A stretch of 64,000 nucleotides of DNA from Paenibacillus sp. 32352 (GCF_002042965.1 NZ_MZNT01000011.1:186001-250000), one strand, 5' to 3'. Positions 9,027 to 18,308 are shown, numbered from the stretch's first letter. Notes: generated from the letters alone by a model not told the origin. Numbers and translations are program-made.

Positions 9027-9156
9027 TTTCTTTTTCCATAAGGTTCAACTTCATTTCCAATCGACCTAAGTCATTTTCAATTTTCAACAGCTATAAAGGG
9101 AGTTAGTTTACAGCTGTATAGAAATAAAAAAGCTTGGCTAAGGGAGAGATGTTGAG

Positions 9157-12100
9157 ATGAAGAAGCAAGCAACAGCTGCATTTTTAGCAACTACAATAAT
9201 TCTAAGTACTATCCCTACAGGAGGGATGGTATTTGCTGATGATGGAGTATTATCGAGTGCTGTTACAGATGCGGTATACGGCGGTAGTACGGTAACTGGT
9301 GATGTCTATGGAGTTCCTCAGCCAGTAATGATGACTGTATCCACCCCTCAAGATGCACTAGCACAATTCCAAGCAGGTCAGGATGTAGTAATTAGAGATC
9401 TTTTTGCTGATCAAAACTTGGCAATTTACTTTGCACAATGGCTTACCCAAAGTGGACTAGTGAAGGATGTTAACGGTACCCTGAACAAAACCGAGCTTCA
9501 AGGGGTAAACAAGAATTTTTATACATTTAATGCTTCTGGTAAAGGCATTACAAGCTTGATCGGTATGCAGGTATTCGATGCAACTACAGGAACACCTTCT
9601 AATATTGATCTCTCGGGTAACGCACTAACGTCTACTGAAGGTCTTGAGAATGTAGAGTTTACGGTCAGCCTTAATTTAGGCGAAAACCGATTGTCCGATG
9701 TTGAAGGTTTGCAGAATCTCAAGTCCGTTCAGAAATTATATCTACAAAATAACGAGATAACCTCTGTTTCGGGCTTGAGAAATTTGCAGTATGTAAGGGA
9801 TATTATAGACCTTAAGAATAATAAATTGATTAACCTTAACGGATTAAATAATATTGATCCGTCGAAGACCAGTGAGTTCGGTCCAGACATTTATTCCCGA
9901 ACCTTTGACTTTAGTAACAACAAATTGACTGATATTTCAGGGATCGGGCAATTAATTAAGGTTGGGACATTACTTTTGAATTCCAATGAGTTAACCGATG
10001 TGAGCCCACTTAGTAATCTTACGATGGTTACAACTACATTGGATTTAAACAAGAATTTTCTTACTGATCTGACAGGGTTAAAAGCAGCACTAAGTATTAA
10101 GAATTTCGTGGCATACTCCAATTACATCACGAGTGTAGCATTAAAAGTTCCTTTTAGTCCGACAATGAGTAGTAATCTCGAACCGCAGAATGGTTTTCAG
10201 TTTAAACAGGACTTTGTATCGAAAACGGTAAACGTCGAGTATAGGGAAGCAGGAACAGATAGGCTTCTTGACTCTGAAACTTTTACCGATGTCCCTGTCG
10301 GGGTAGATAACATTTATCAACCTAAAATCATTGCTGGCTATACGGTTGATAATGCAACGGAGCAAAGAGTGCTATTTAACAGCAACTATAAACAACCGGA
10401 CATGTACAAAGTATTTGTCAGCAAAACAGGTGCAATTTCAAGTTCTCGGAAGGATACGATTTCGAGCTACACACTACAACCTGCTGATACCAGTATCTTA
10501 GCGTTCGATACCACGCTAAAGAAGTTAAGTGCTGTTGGCACAGGCACAACTGATGTAGAGGTTTATCAAAATGGGGTATTCCTGGGATCATATCCTGCAA
10601 CGGTTCAAGCAGTTGATATCACCAATAGCCGAACACTAACGTTTTACTATAACAAGGATGCTGTTCAAACGCATACCCTTGAGGTTTCTAAAATCGGTAA
10701 CGGCACAACGTCTCCTGCCGCGGACGGCACAAAGTCAACTTTTAATGAATTAGAGCCTGTAACATTGACTGCTACTCCTGCCGCGGACTCTGATTTCGTA
10801 AAATGGACGGTTAATGGGACAGATTACAATACCGCAACGCTTCCGATCACAATGAGCACGGATAAGATAGCGGTAGCCCATTTCGCCAAAGCGAAGGGTA
10901 CAATTACCGTGAAGTATATCGATAGCTTCGGGGTCGATCTGCTTCCATCTACGGTGCAGCAGTACGAAGTTGGAACACATAACTTCACTGCAAAGCCGGT
11001 AGATGGTTACATTCTGAGCACTCCTGCAACGGCTTTGGTCACCTTGGCTAAAAACGAGTCTAAAACAGTTACATTCCAATACGTGAAGGAAAGTGGAACC
11101 ATCACCGTACGGTATATCGATGAAGACGGTAATGAATTGCTTCCTACGAAGGTCAATTCGTTCGATATCGGTAGCTATACCTACAATGCTAATGATATTC
11201 CGGGGTATGATTTGACTTCTCCTGCAGTCGTAACTATTTCACTCGGGAAGGACGAGTCCAAAACAGTAACCTTCCAATACACCAAGATTAAGGGGCAACT
11301 AAATATTGAGTTCCTTGATCAAGACACGAACAGTCCAGTGAAGGGTAAGGTCGTATTGAACAATCTTCATCTTGGAGAGCAATCTTATACAGCAGTTGAT
11401 GAGGTGGAGACATCAGAAGGGGTGTTCAAGTTAGTTGGCGACGCAATTCAGAAGGCGATTCTGACAGTGGAGCAGAAAATTCAGTCGCTTACCTTCTTCT
11501 ACAAGAGGCAAACGGTTGAGGTTCCAACACCAACGCCTACACCAGAACCTATCCCTACGCCAACACCAGATCCCGAGCCTGTTCCTATACCAACGCTAGA
11601 ACCTGAACCGACACCAGTGCCAAAGCCAGATCCGACACCGACACCGGAATCTACGCCAAAACCGGAGCTGCCAGTAGTAATTGAACAGACACCTAAACCG
11701 CCAGTTATTGTAATACCGATTCAGAAGCCAGAGCCAGAGCCACCAGTTGTTAAGCCGACACCTAAGCCAACTCCTAATCCAGTTGTTGTAGTAGACGAGG
11801 AAAAACCAGTCCCACCGCAGCGTGTGGTAGTTAAAGAAGCGAAGCCAGAACCGATTAAGCAAGATGTTAAGCCAAATCCTATCATCGGAACGGTGTTCGG
11901 GGTAGTTAAAGATTCAAATGGCAAGCCGCTGGCTGGAGTCCAGGTCGAATTGCATTCAAACCCACGAATCACGTATACAGATGCAAACGGCAATTATAGT
12001 TTTGATAATGTCGAGCTTGGGAAGCATACAGTTCTGCTTAAGACAAGCCCTTTGACTGGTGAAAAAGACATTATCATTGACGTTGTTGTCTACAAAGATT

Positions 12101-12612
12101 ATACGGATATGCATTCAGCTCAAACGGTTTCTTCCCTCAAAGACACAACTGAGGCAATACAGGGGTTAGAGCTCAGCGAGAAGGTTAGTAAACAACGGAT
12201 CGATTTCGTGATCGAGCCAATCGAGAAACCGGAAGAGAAACCAGAAATTAAGCCAGATCCGACTCCGACACCAACTCCAGATCCGGAAGTACCAGAGAAG
12301 ACTGCGCCAGAAAAGGACATTCCGATTAAGTACTTCCTTCCATTCATTCTGTTGGTCATACTGCCATTTTTGAGACGGAACGTGGTGGTGTATAACGCCC
12401 AAGGGTTGAAGCTTAAGAAAATGAGAGTTAAACCAAAAGAAGAGACAATCATTGATCTGACTGGTTTAGCAGCTGAGGAGTTCGAGATTGTATTCAAGTA
12501 TCCGAAGCAATTCGCTGATAAGAGTATCCAAATTAAGTTTGGTGAGTACATGTCAGAAGTGGTAAAGCTCCAAGAGGATCAAAGCAGCATTAACTTTAGT
12601 CCAGAAGAGTAA
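9157..12612 (+). CDS. Large LRR/MucBP surface protein with C-terminal membrane anchor (internalin-like)
   Basis: The 1151-residue product begins with a signal peptide (KK then a hydrophobic run ending M-V-F-A). About residues 105-325 are leucine-rich repeats of the internalin pattern (L-x-L-x-x-N-x-L-x-D-x-x-G-L). Next come a MucBP-like unit, an InlB-B-like repeat (G-N-G-T-T-S-P...W-T-V-N-G), and three MucBP-like repeats that begin G-T-I-T-V-x-Y-I-D. A long Pro/Thr/Glu linker follows (about 11521-11880), then a carboxypeptidase-regulatory-like beta domain (G-V-V-K-D-S-N-G-K-P-L-A-G-V), a second Pro/Thr linker, one transmembrane helix near 1055-1070 and about 80 cytoplasmic residues. There is no LPXTG sorting signal; anchoring is by the helix. 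Likely role is adhesion or receptor binding at the cell surface. Confidence 0.85.
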   Translation: MKKQATAAFLATTIILSTIPTGGMVFADDGVLSSAVTDAVYGGSTVTGDVYGVPQPVMMTVSTPQDALAQFQAGQDVVIRDLFADQNLAIYFAQWLTQSGLVKDVNGTLNKTELQGVNKNFYTFNASGKGITSLIGMQVFDATTGTPSNIDLSGNALTSTEGLENVEFTVSLNLGENRLSDVEGLQNLKSVQKLYLQNNEITSVSGLRNLQYVRDIIDLKNNKLINLNGLNNIDPSKTSEFGPDIYSRTFDFSNNKLTDISGIGQLIKVGTLLLNSNELTDVSPLSNLTMVTTTLDLNKNFLTDLTGLKAALSIKNFVAYSNYITSVALKVPFSPTMSSNLEPQNGFQFKQDFVSKTVNVEYREAGTDRLLDSETFTDVPVGVDNIYQPKIIAGYTVDNATEQRVLFNSNYKQPDMYKVFVSKTGAISSSRKDTISSYTLQPADTSILAFDTTLKKLSAVGTGTTDVEVYQNGVFLGSYPATVQAVDITNSRTLTFYYNKDAVQTHTLEVSKIGNGTTSPAADGTKSTFNELEPVTLTATPAADSDFVKWTVNGTDYNTATLPITMSTDKIAVAHFAKAKGTITVKYIDSFGVDLLPSTVQQYEVGTHNFTAKPVDGYILSTPATALVTLAKNESKTVTFQYVKESGTITVRYIDEDGNELLPTKVNSFDIGSYTYNANDIPGYDLTSPAVVTISLGKDESKTVTFQYTKIKGQLNIEFLDQDTNSPVKGKVVLNNLHLGEQSYTAVDEVETSEGVFKLVGDAIQKAILTVEQKIQSLTFFYKRQTVEVPTPTPTPEPIPTPTPDPEPVPIPTLEPEPTPVPKPDPTPTPESTPKPELPVVIEQTPKPPVIVIPIQKPEPEPPVVKPTPKPTPNPVVVVDEEKPVPPQRVVVKEAKPEPIKQDVKPNPIIGTVFGVVKDSNGKPLAGVQVELHSNPRITYTDANGNYSFDNVELGKHTVLLKTSPLTGEKDIIIDVVVYKDYTDMHSAQTVSSLKDTTEAIQGLELSEKVSKQRIDFVIEPIEKPEEKPEIKPDPTPTPTPDPEVPEKTAPEKDIPIKYFLPFILLVILPFLRRNVVVYNAQGLKLKKMRVKPKEETIIDLTGLAAEEFEIVFKYPKQFADKSIQIKFGEYMSEVVKLQEDQSSINFSPEE

Positions 12613-12622
12613 AGAAGCCAGG

Positions 12623-12656
12623 AAGCACCCGCCCGAGCGCGAGGTGCTTTTCTTTT
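12623..12656 (+). terminator. Intrinsic terminator
   Basis: AAGCACC (12623-12629) pairs with GGTGCTT (12643-12649), followed by TTCTTTT. It ends the surface protein transcript. Confidence 0.8.
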
Positions 12657-12835
12657 GTCTTATCAGGGGTAAACCCTAACCAAAATTCTCGAGCTTTGTA
12701 TTCGCGGCAGATTATTTGGTCAGCTGGTTCACTCAAGATCAAAAATTTTATTCCGTATAGGTGATGAAGGAAACTACTTTAACACTTTGTTTCAGAGAAA
12801 GTTTATTTTAAGTACGAGGGAGGAGACTGAAAATA

Positions 12836-13768
12836 ATGAGTACAATTACAAGGCAATTTACCGGTATCACTAACTTAGATGATAATAACGATCTATCTTT
12901 TCAGTTGTTTGAAGATGGAGCAGCTGGGGTTAATCTTGGTCTTGGTGCAGCTGCCCCGAGCAACCTAAATATAGATGCATCGCCATGCAAGAATGAAGTT
13001 CCTGTTCAGCCTGATACACTGATTTCTTTAGAGCAACCGGAGCAACCCCACCCATCCACCCGACCAGATGTGGAGGAGGTTGCGGTAGAAATGAAGCCCG
13101 AGGAAAAGTCAAAGGCGGCGGAAGATGTCGTTCATCAAACTGGGCTCGAATTCGCACTTACAAGTCTTTCAATTCATAATGAACATGAAGAGCTTGAAAT
13201 GGATTTTGGCAAACTGCTTGAGAAGAGTAAGGGGAATTTCGATGACTTTCGGGCAAGCTTGAAACAACCGACTATTAAGGAAGCAGATTTCATACCAAAA
13301 CAACCTCAACAGCAAGGTTCGCTCTTAATTGTGGAAGAGGTCGATGCCGAGCCATTGATGGAAGATATCACTCAATTTGAGTCTGAGTATATAGAAAAGC
13401 CACCTAAGGCAAAGTACGTCGATAAGGTCACGACAGCTGACCGAGCCGGTAAAGCTGTGAACTGGTGGACTCAGACCTTTATTGTGATGCCAACGAGTTG
13501 GATCTTCAAAAGATTGCATAACGGAATTCGTGATCTTGTTTATGGGTTCTTGAAAGTTTTGATGTGGGTGGCAGCAATTTTTACATTGTCAGTCTTTTTG
13601 ACTGCATGGGTAAATCACCAAGAAGGGACAGCACTTACCTTAAGTGAAGTATTGAATTCTTATGAAATCTTCAAGGGGTATGCTGTTAAGGCTTTTCAAG
13701 ACTTACCAGGAACAATAAAGGCAATAAAGGATTTTGTTCGACAGCTGTTAGAAGGAACAGATAAGTAA
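12836..13768 (+). CDS. Unknown membrane protein with long acidic cytoplasmic N-terminus
   Basis: GGGAGGAG precedes ATG 12836. The first 200 residues of this 310-residue product are soluble, acidic and Pro/Glu/Gln-rich with no recognisable domain. One strong transmembrane helix spans about residues 238-258, followed by about 50 residues that end in amphipathic helix. With no signal peptide the N-terminus is probably cytoplasmic. It follows the surface protein gene and could be its membrane partner, but a terminator lies between them. Part of the coding sequence (13043-13068) is a copy of the dispersed C-rich motif. Confidence 0.65.
   Translation: MSTITRQFTGITNLDDNNDLSFQLFEDGAAGVNLGLGAAAPSNLNIDASPCKNEVPVQPDTLISLEQPEQPHPSTRPDVEEVAVEMKPEEKSKAAEDVVHQTGLEFALTSLSIHNEHEELEMDFGKLLEKSKGNFDDFRASLKQPTIKEADFIPKQPQQQGSLLIVEEVDAEPLMEDITQFESEYIEKPPKAKYVDKVTTADRAGKAVNWWTQTFIVMPTSWIFKRLHNGIRDLVYGFLKVLMWVAAIFTLSVFLTAWVNHQEGTALTLSEVLNSYEIFKGYAVKAFQDLPGTIKAIKDFVRQLLEGTDK
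13043..13068 (+). repeat. Dispersed C-rich motif, copy 2
   Basis: C-rich stretch ending CCACCCGACCAGA inside the membrane protein gene, where it encodes Q-P-H-P-S-T-R-P-D. Confidence 0.5.
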
Positions 13769-13828
13769 ATTCACTTTTTAAGATGGTGATGTGAAGGACT
13801 AATGGTTTCATTGTCAAGAGATTAACAC

Positions 13829-13857
13829 AAACCCGCCAGATCGATCTGGCGGGTTTT
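13829..13857. terminator. Bidirectional intrinsic terminator
   Basis: A near-perfect palindrome (AAACCCGCCAGATC and its complement) with T run on one side and A run on the other, lying between convergent genes and touching the stop codon of the - strand gene. Confidence 0.85.
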
Positions 13858-14605
13858 AATGTGACTTTGCCTTAATTAATTCATTCCCGTTAATGTCTAA
13901 CAATTCGTATGCTTTCCCGATCATCTCTTTATCTTTTCCATACAGATGTGCAGATCTATCTAAAATGCCGCTTGTCGCAGTAACATGATTCATTTGTTGG
14001 ACCATAAACTCCGAATTACATAGGACAACAACTTTATTGCTATACGCTGTCATTTCCCTTTGGAACAAAACAGCCTTTTCAGCAACTTCCGGTGAGTATA
14101 CTGCAGGTATTCCATCACCAGACTTCATATCGCGGTGGTCGACGAATACACTCAATTCACCTTTACCGTAGGCATTGCATATTCCCAAAAGAGTCTTTGA
14201 TATATGATCTACATGCTCTCCAGTAAGTAAGCCACTTATCTGAAAGGATAAGATCTTCTTTTCGCTATCAACTTGATACTTAAACCGTTCGGATAGTGGG
14301 ACGGACACATCTTTGTGTTGATATGCAGGGGTATTCGAAAAGCGCTCCCCCGAGAACATGAAGGCGACCGATACTTGGAGAGCACCAGCTATTTTCTCAA
14401 TATTCATGATACTGATATTTCGCTCTCCCCGCTCAACACCCGATATATACGTCCGATCCAATCCCGCCCTATATGCCAAAACTTCCTGAGACATACCACT
14501 TCTGGCTCGAAGTTCCCTAACTCGTTGTCCAAATTCCGTTCGAATATCCACTGATGAATCTTTGCCCCCAATCATTACCACAACGCTATGATTATTATAG
14601 GACAA
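13856..14605 (-). CDS. XRE-family HTH regulator with C-terminal sensor-like domain
   Basis: Residues about 20-80 form a classic Cro/CI helix-turn-helix (R-x-L-R-x-x-S-G-M-S-Q-E, then L-D-R-T-Y-I-S-G-V-E-R-G-E-R-N), close to controller-type regulators. The C-terminal 150 residues are an unassigned alpha/beta domain. The first visible start is a TTG at 14605. A TATAAT on the same strand (14594-14599) overlaps that start region, so the ATG at 14572 is an equally possible start. A candidate operator lies just upstream at 14646-14667. It probably regulates neighbouring secreted-protein genes or itself. Confidence 0.75.
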   Translation of the reverse strand: MSYNNHSVVVMIGGKDSSVDIRTEFGQRVRELRARSGMSQEVLAYRAGLDRTYISGVERGERNISIMNIEKIAGALQVSVAFMFSGERFSNTPAYQHKDVSVPLSERFKYQVDSEKKILSFQISGLLTGEHVDHISKTLLGICNAYGKGELSVFVDHRDMKSGDGIPAVYSPEVAEKAVLFQREMTAYSNKVVVLCNSEFMVQQMNHVTATSGILDRSAHLYGKDKEMIGKAYELLDINGNELIKAKSH

Positions 14606-14645
14606 AAGACACTGAAATTGTAGATGCTTGTCAAATTTTAGGGAG

Positions 14646-14667
14646 TGTGACTCAAAGTCGACAGACT
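14646..14667. promoter_or_regulatory. Candidate operator, GACTYNAAGTC family, copy 1
   Basis: GTGACTCAAAGTCGACAGAC, about 40 bases upstream of the XRE gene. A near-identical string lies at 43809-43832 upstream of a secreted transglutaminase, and a partial copy at 29599-29609. Confidence 0.35.
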
Positions 14668-14766
14668 CATTGTTGGGAAATTTGTATGATTAAAACGAAA
14701 AAAAGTCATCTGTTGTAGTATCAGATGCCTTAAGGGCGGGGGAGTTGGTCACTATCGTTAAAAGTA

Positions 14767-14982
14767 CTATACCGATGGTCGTCTATCCATCCATTCATCA
14801 ATTTTTCGGGGGTCAACCTTGATCACTTCGCAGATATGCAAAGCAATGTTCACAGTAGGCGCAGTTAGCCCATGTTCAATGTTCTGATAATGTTTAAGCG
14901 ATATGTTAACAGCGCGGCTTACTTTTTCTTGAGTCAGCCCACTTTTTTCACGAGCATCCTTCAATTTCACTATGGGAAACAA
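14767..14982 (-). CDS. Small XRE-family HTH regulator
   Basis: The roughly 70-residue protein is almost wholly a helix-turn-helix domain (L-K-D-A-R-E-K-S-G-L-T-Q-E-K-V-S-R-A-V-N-I-S). The AAGGAG ribosome site on the - strand (14983-14988) abuts the TTG at 14982, so the GTG at 14970 is the better-spaced start. The ribosome site lies in the loop of an inverted repeat (14974-15000). It is divergent from the CAP-protein genes and is a natural candidate for their repressor. Confidence 0.7.
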   Translation of the reverse strand: MFPIVKLKDAREKSGLTQEKVSRAVNISLKHYQNIEHGLTAPTVNIALHICEVIKVDPRKIDEWMDRRPSV

Positions 14983-15000
14983 CTCCTTGCATTGTTTCCC
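14974..15000. promoter_or_regulatory. Inverted repeat enclosing the ribosome site of the small XRE gene
   Basis: GGGAAACAA (14974-14982) and TTGTTTCCC (14992-15000) are perfect arms with nine bases between. In the - strand mRNA the loop holds the AAGGAG ribosome site and one arm covers the TTG. It may be an autoregulatory DNA operator, an RNA hairpin that hides the start, or both. Confidence 0.5.
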
Positions 15001-15153
15001 TCATGGTAGCTAATGCGTGAAGTTAAATTAACAAATTATAATTGGCGAAGTATAGTTCCTATAATATACTTGTGTAGGTATCAAAAAAAACCGGGAATTG
15101 CTCGATATATGTCGGAATCTACGAATTACATCCAATTTGCAATGGAGGCAAGT

Positions 15154-16488
15154 ATGAAGATTAAATATTATATCCCTAAGAAAATTAAAGCTATATTAGC
15201 TCTTGCAGTCATACTAGGGAGTCAATCAGCCCTTGCTCAAGCAGTAAATGTCTCTCCAGTAGTTCAAGTAGCTTCTGCAGCAACTAACACCGTAACGGTT
15301 GATGGATATGAGTACTCCAAGGATGTTGTTGATGCTTTGGACTACATCAACGATATTCGTCAGAAAGCAGGTCTTTCTGTTGTTAAATTGAATCCTTTCT
15401 TGGCAAAAGCAGCAGAAAATCACGCAAATTACCTTGTTATAAATAGTGGAAGTCTCGGTCAAGCCAGCGCACATAGTGAGGATGCCACAAAGAAGGGATA
15501 CACTGGGGTTAAAGCAAGAGATAGGGTGACCGCAGTTGGTGCAGGAACTACTTTCAAGTCACATATTTTCAATGAAGGGATTTACCACGACACTACTACC
15601 CTCACAGGGGCTATTGATTCTTTCTTAGCTATGGCGTACCACAGGGATTCTTTGATAGATCCTAACTTAGAACAAATTGGGCTATCTCAAAAGGGTAAAA
15701 CCTCTGTTATTGTTTATGTGATCAAAGGGACTAACAGTCAACAATCGGTCTATCCGTATAACGGGCAGAAAAACGTCCCACTTTCGTTCACAGGTGCAGT
15801 TGAAAACCCAAACCCACTAGAGAAATTTGGTGTGAGCAAGTCTGGTTTCATTATTTCTCTTAATGAGCTTAATATGACCTCAACTGCGAGTGTAACACTG
15901 AAAAACAGTAAGGGGATTTCTCTTGATTTCTTCTTAGAAGACGGAAGGGCTAAGGATTATGATACTTGGTTTATTTACCCGAAGAAGGACTTAGAGCCAA
16001 ATGAGACTTATACTGTGACTGTCAATAATAAAACATGGTCTTTCAGTACCATAACCACAGGTATGACACCACCTTCAAATCCTTCTATTGGTACAATCGT
16101 AAATGGGAAGCCACCACGGGAGTTCAGTTCTAATGATGTAGGTGTCCGTCTCAATGGTAAGTACATTGAAGTAACGCCCAAGGCAAAAGTTCTTGACGGG
16201 AGTACGTTCATCCCACTGCGTGGAGTACTTGAAGAGATGGGAGCAACATTAGAATGGAATAGTAAAACTTCAGAGGTTTCAATTATAGCACCAAATTTGA
16301 GCATGTTGTTGAAGATCGGCAGAGGACAAGCTTTGGTTAACCAGAAGATGGTGACGTTGTCCGCAGCGCCATTCATTTCCGAGGAGGGTTCGACATACGT
16401 ACCATTGCGTTTTATAAGTGAGACGCTGGGTGCAAAGGTGAGTTGGGAACCTGATAATTACACAGCGGTTATCGATACAGTGAATTGA
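15154..16488 (+). CDS. Secreted CAP-domain protein with copper amine oxidase N-like domain, copy 1
   Basis: TGGAGG at 15143-15148 fixes the start at ATG 15154; an earlier in-frame start at 15013 lacks a ribosome site. The protein has a signal peptide (K-K then A-L-A-V-I-L-G ending A-L-A-Q-A), a CAP/SCP-like domain (about residues 50-190, L-N-P-F-L-A-K-A-A-E-N-H-A-N-Y), a beta-rich middle with Y-P-Y-N-G-Q, and a C-terminal copper amine oxidase N-like domain (G-S-T-F-I-P-L-R-G-V-L-E-E-M-G-A). The last domain is common in Paenibacillus exported proteins and often binds the cell wall. It is the first of a tandem pair with the next gene. Confidence 0.8.
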   Translation: MKIKYYIPKKIKAILALAVILGSQSALAQAVNVSPVVQVASAATNTVTVDGYEYSKDVVDALDYINDIRQKAGLSVVKLNPFLAKAAENHANYLVINSGSLGQASAHSEDATKKGYTGVKARDRVTAVGAGTTFKSHIFNEGIYHDTTTLTGAIDSFLAMAYHRDSLIDPNLEQIGLSQKGKTSVIVYVIKGTNSQQSVYPYNGQKNVPLSFTGAVENPNPLEKFGVSKSGFIISLNELNMTSTASVTLKNSKGISLDFFLEDGRAKDYDTWFIYPKKDLEPNETYTVTVNNKTWSFSTITTGMTPPSNPSIGTIVNGKPPREFSSNDVGVRLNGKYIEVTPKAKVLDGSTFIPLRGVLEEMGATLEWNSKTSEVSIIAPNLSMLLKIGRGQALVNQKMVTLSAAPFISEEGSTYVPLRFISETLGAKVSWEPDNYTAVIDTVN

Positions 16489-16494
16489 TAGCGG

Positions 16495-16516
16495 AGTCAG
16501 ACGGATTAATCTGACT
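16495..16516 (+). other. Hairpin between tandem CAP genes
   Basis: AGTCAGA pairs with TCTGACT across an eight-base loop. There is no T run, so it may be a weak attenuator or an mRNA-processing element rather than a full terminator. Confidence 0.35.
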
Positions 16517-16547
16517 ATGTTAGTAAACAGCAATTTGGAGGGTTAAC

Positions 16548-17888
16548 ATGAAGAAAAGGCGCTTTGTAGTTCAGACGTCGAAAGTGATCATGGCTCTTGC
16601 AGTCATACTAGGGGGTCAAACAGCCCTTGCTCAAGCTGTTCATTTAGCTCCGGTAGTACAGGTAGCTTCTGCAGCCACCAACACCGTAACAGTTGATGGT
16701 TTCGAGTATTCTAAGGAAGTAGCTGAGGGGTTAACTTACCTTAATAGCATTCGTAAAAAGGCAGGACTTTCGGATGTCAAGCTGAACCCATTTCTTGCAA
16801 AAGCCTCAGAGAATCATGCAAATTACCTTATTGTGAATAGTATGACAACGCTTGAAACTTTTTCTCACAGAGAAGAAGCCACAAAAAAGGGTTACACTGG
16901 AGTAAAAGCACGAGACCGTGTTACGGCTGTTGGTGCAGGAACTACATTCCAGTACCACTCCTTCGACGAGGGGATATTTTTGGGTGTTGACAGTGTTAAG
17001 CAGGCTATCGATATCGCCCTTGGTATGGCGTACCACAGAGATCCGCTAACTAACCCGAATTTGGATCAAGTTGGTATAGCAATTAACGGTAAAACTGTCG
17101 TACTTGTCTATACTGTAAAGGGTCAAAACACCCAAACTGCTTTGTACCCGTACAATGGGCAGACTAACGTACCACTCTCTTTTAATGGGTTAACAGAGGC
17201 ACCAAACCCACTTAAGCAATTCGGGGTAAACAAGTCAGGTTTTGTTATTTCCTATAAAGAGTATACTTCACCGCAGTCTGTTAAGGCTACTATTAAGAAT
17301 AGTAAAGGGGAGTCAGTAGATTTCTATCTTGAAAACGCAAAAGATGTGGGTTATATGACTTGGTTCCTTTACCCCAAGAAGGATTTGGCACCTAATGAGA
17401 CTTACACTGTGACTGTAAATAACACGACATGGTCTTTCACTACTGTATCAAACGGTACAACTTCACCTACCACTCCAACAGCACCAACTGGTCCAATTGT
17501 TAACGAGAAGCCACCACGGAAATTCTCTGCTAACGATGTAGGTGTCCGTCTTAACGGTAAGTACATTGATGTAACTCCTAAGGCAAAAGTAATCAACGGA
17601 AGCACCTTCATCCCTCTGCGTGGGGTATTGGAGAAGATGGGGGCTACCTTGACTTGGAACGGCGCACTTCAAGAGGTTAATATTTCTGCTCCGAACCTAA
17701 ACATGGCGTTTAAGATTGGTAGAGCTCAAGCCCTCGTTAATCAAAAAGTCGTTCAACTGTCTGCAGCACCTTTCATTTCAGCAGAAGGTTCCACTTATGT
17801 TCCGTTGAGATTCATCTCTGAGACCTTAGGTGCTAAAGTCTCATGGGAACCTGAGGATTATGTTGCAGTAATTGATATCGAAGAGTAA
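16548..17888 (+). CDS. Secreted CAP-domain protein with copper amine oxidase N-like domain, copy 2
   Basis: Paralogue of the previous gene with the same order: signal peptide ending A-L-A-Q-A, CAP-like domain (L-N-P-F-L-A-K-A-S-E-N-H-A-N-Y), middle domain, a slightly longer Thr/Pro linker, then the copper amine oxidase N-like domain (S-T-F-I-P-L-R-G-V-L-E-K-M-G-A). A TTGGAGGG ribosome site is well placed. The pair arose by tandem duplication and both copies look intact. The spacing of 59 bases suggests co-transcription. The molecular function is unknown; some CAP proteins bind lipids or act as proteases. Confidence 0.8.
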   Translation: MKKRRFVVQTSKVIMALAVILGGQTALAQAVHLAPVVQVASAATNTVTVDGFEYSKEVAEGLTYLNSIRKKAGLSDVKLNPFLAKASENHANYLIVNSMTTLETFSHREEATKKGYTGVKARDRVTAVGAGTTFQYHSFDEGIFLGVDSVKQAIDIALGMAYHRDPLTNPNLDQVGIAINGKTVVLVYTVKGQNTQTALYPYNGQTNVPLSFNGLTEAPNPLKQFGVNKSGFVISYKEYTSPQSVKATIKNSKGESVDFYLENAKDVGYMTWFLYPKKDLAPNETYTVTVNNTTWSFTTVSNGTTSPTTPTAPTGPIVNEKPPRKFSANDVGVRLNGKYIDVTPKAKVINGSTFIPLRGVLEKMGATLTWNGALQEVNISAPNLNMAFKIGRAQALVNQKVVQLSAAPFISAEGSTYVPLRFISETLGAKVSWEPEDYVAVIDIEE

Positions 17889-17920
17889 CAAATTTTTAAT
17901 ATGGGAATTGTGGGGATTGA

Positions 17921-17951
17921 GGACAGCATAAAGGTGCTGTCCTTTCTTATT
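17921..17951 (+). terminator. Intrinsic terminator
   Basis: AGGACAGCA (17921-17929) pairs with TGCTGTCCT (17936-17944), then TTCTT. It closes the CAP-protein operon. Confidence 0.8.
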
Positions 17952-18054
17952 AAGATAAGGTAGCAAGTTGGAAGGATACACAACGAAACAAGAGAATTAG
18001 TAGTCTTAGACTTTCATTCTTAATAAATCACTTCAGGTGAAAGTAGGTGATTAA

Positions 18055-18285
18055 ATGAAGGCATGGGCTAATATTGATACTCCATTAAAAACTTTTACCG
18101 TTCACTTGGATCACGAGGCATGTCCTTATGTTGTGGGGATGAAGCAGAAGACTGACCAGGGTTGGAAGAAGCAGCAAGGGACTGGAGGTTGGAAGCAATT
18201 CCGGTCTAAAGAAGAAGCACTTGATATTTATGATATCAGCTACAAGGAAAAATTGGCATTAATTGAATGTGGTCATTGCAAATAA
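18055..18285 (+). CDS. Small unknown protein, 76 aa
   Basis: Between two terminators, so a single-gene unit. It has a central G-W-K-K-Q-Q-G-T-G-G-W-K segment and a terminal C-G-H-C pair, plus one more Cys near residue 23 (E-A-C-P-Y), so zinc binding is possible. Family not recognised. Confidence 0.6.
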   Translation: MKAWANIDTPLKTFTVHLDHEACPYVVGMKQKTDQGWKKQQGTGGWKQFRSKEEALDIYDISYKEKLALIECGHCK

Positions 18286-18308
18286 AATGGACGGGATGAA
18301 TTGCGCAA

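Noticed and set aside
11596..12551. Long - strand frames rich in Trp/Arg or Gly/Ser opposite the Pro/Thr-rich part of the surface protein
   Set aside because: They are the antisense of CCA/ACA/GAA repeats in the + strand gene, have low-complexity composition and no ribosome site.
15013..15153. Earlier start of the first CAP-protein gene
   Set aside because: It would bury the signal peptide 47 residues inside; the ribosome site and signal peptide both point to ATG 15154.
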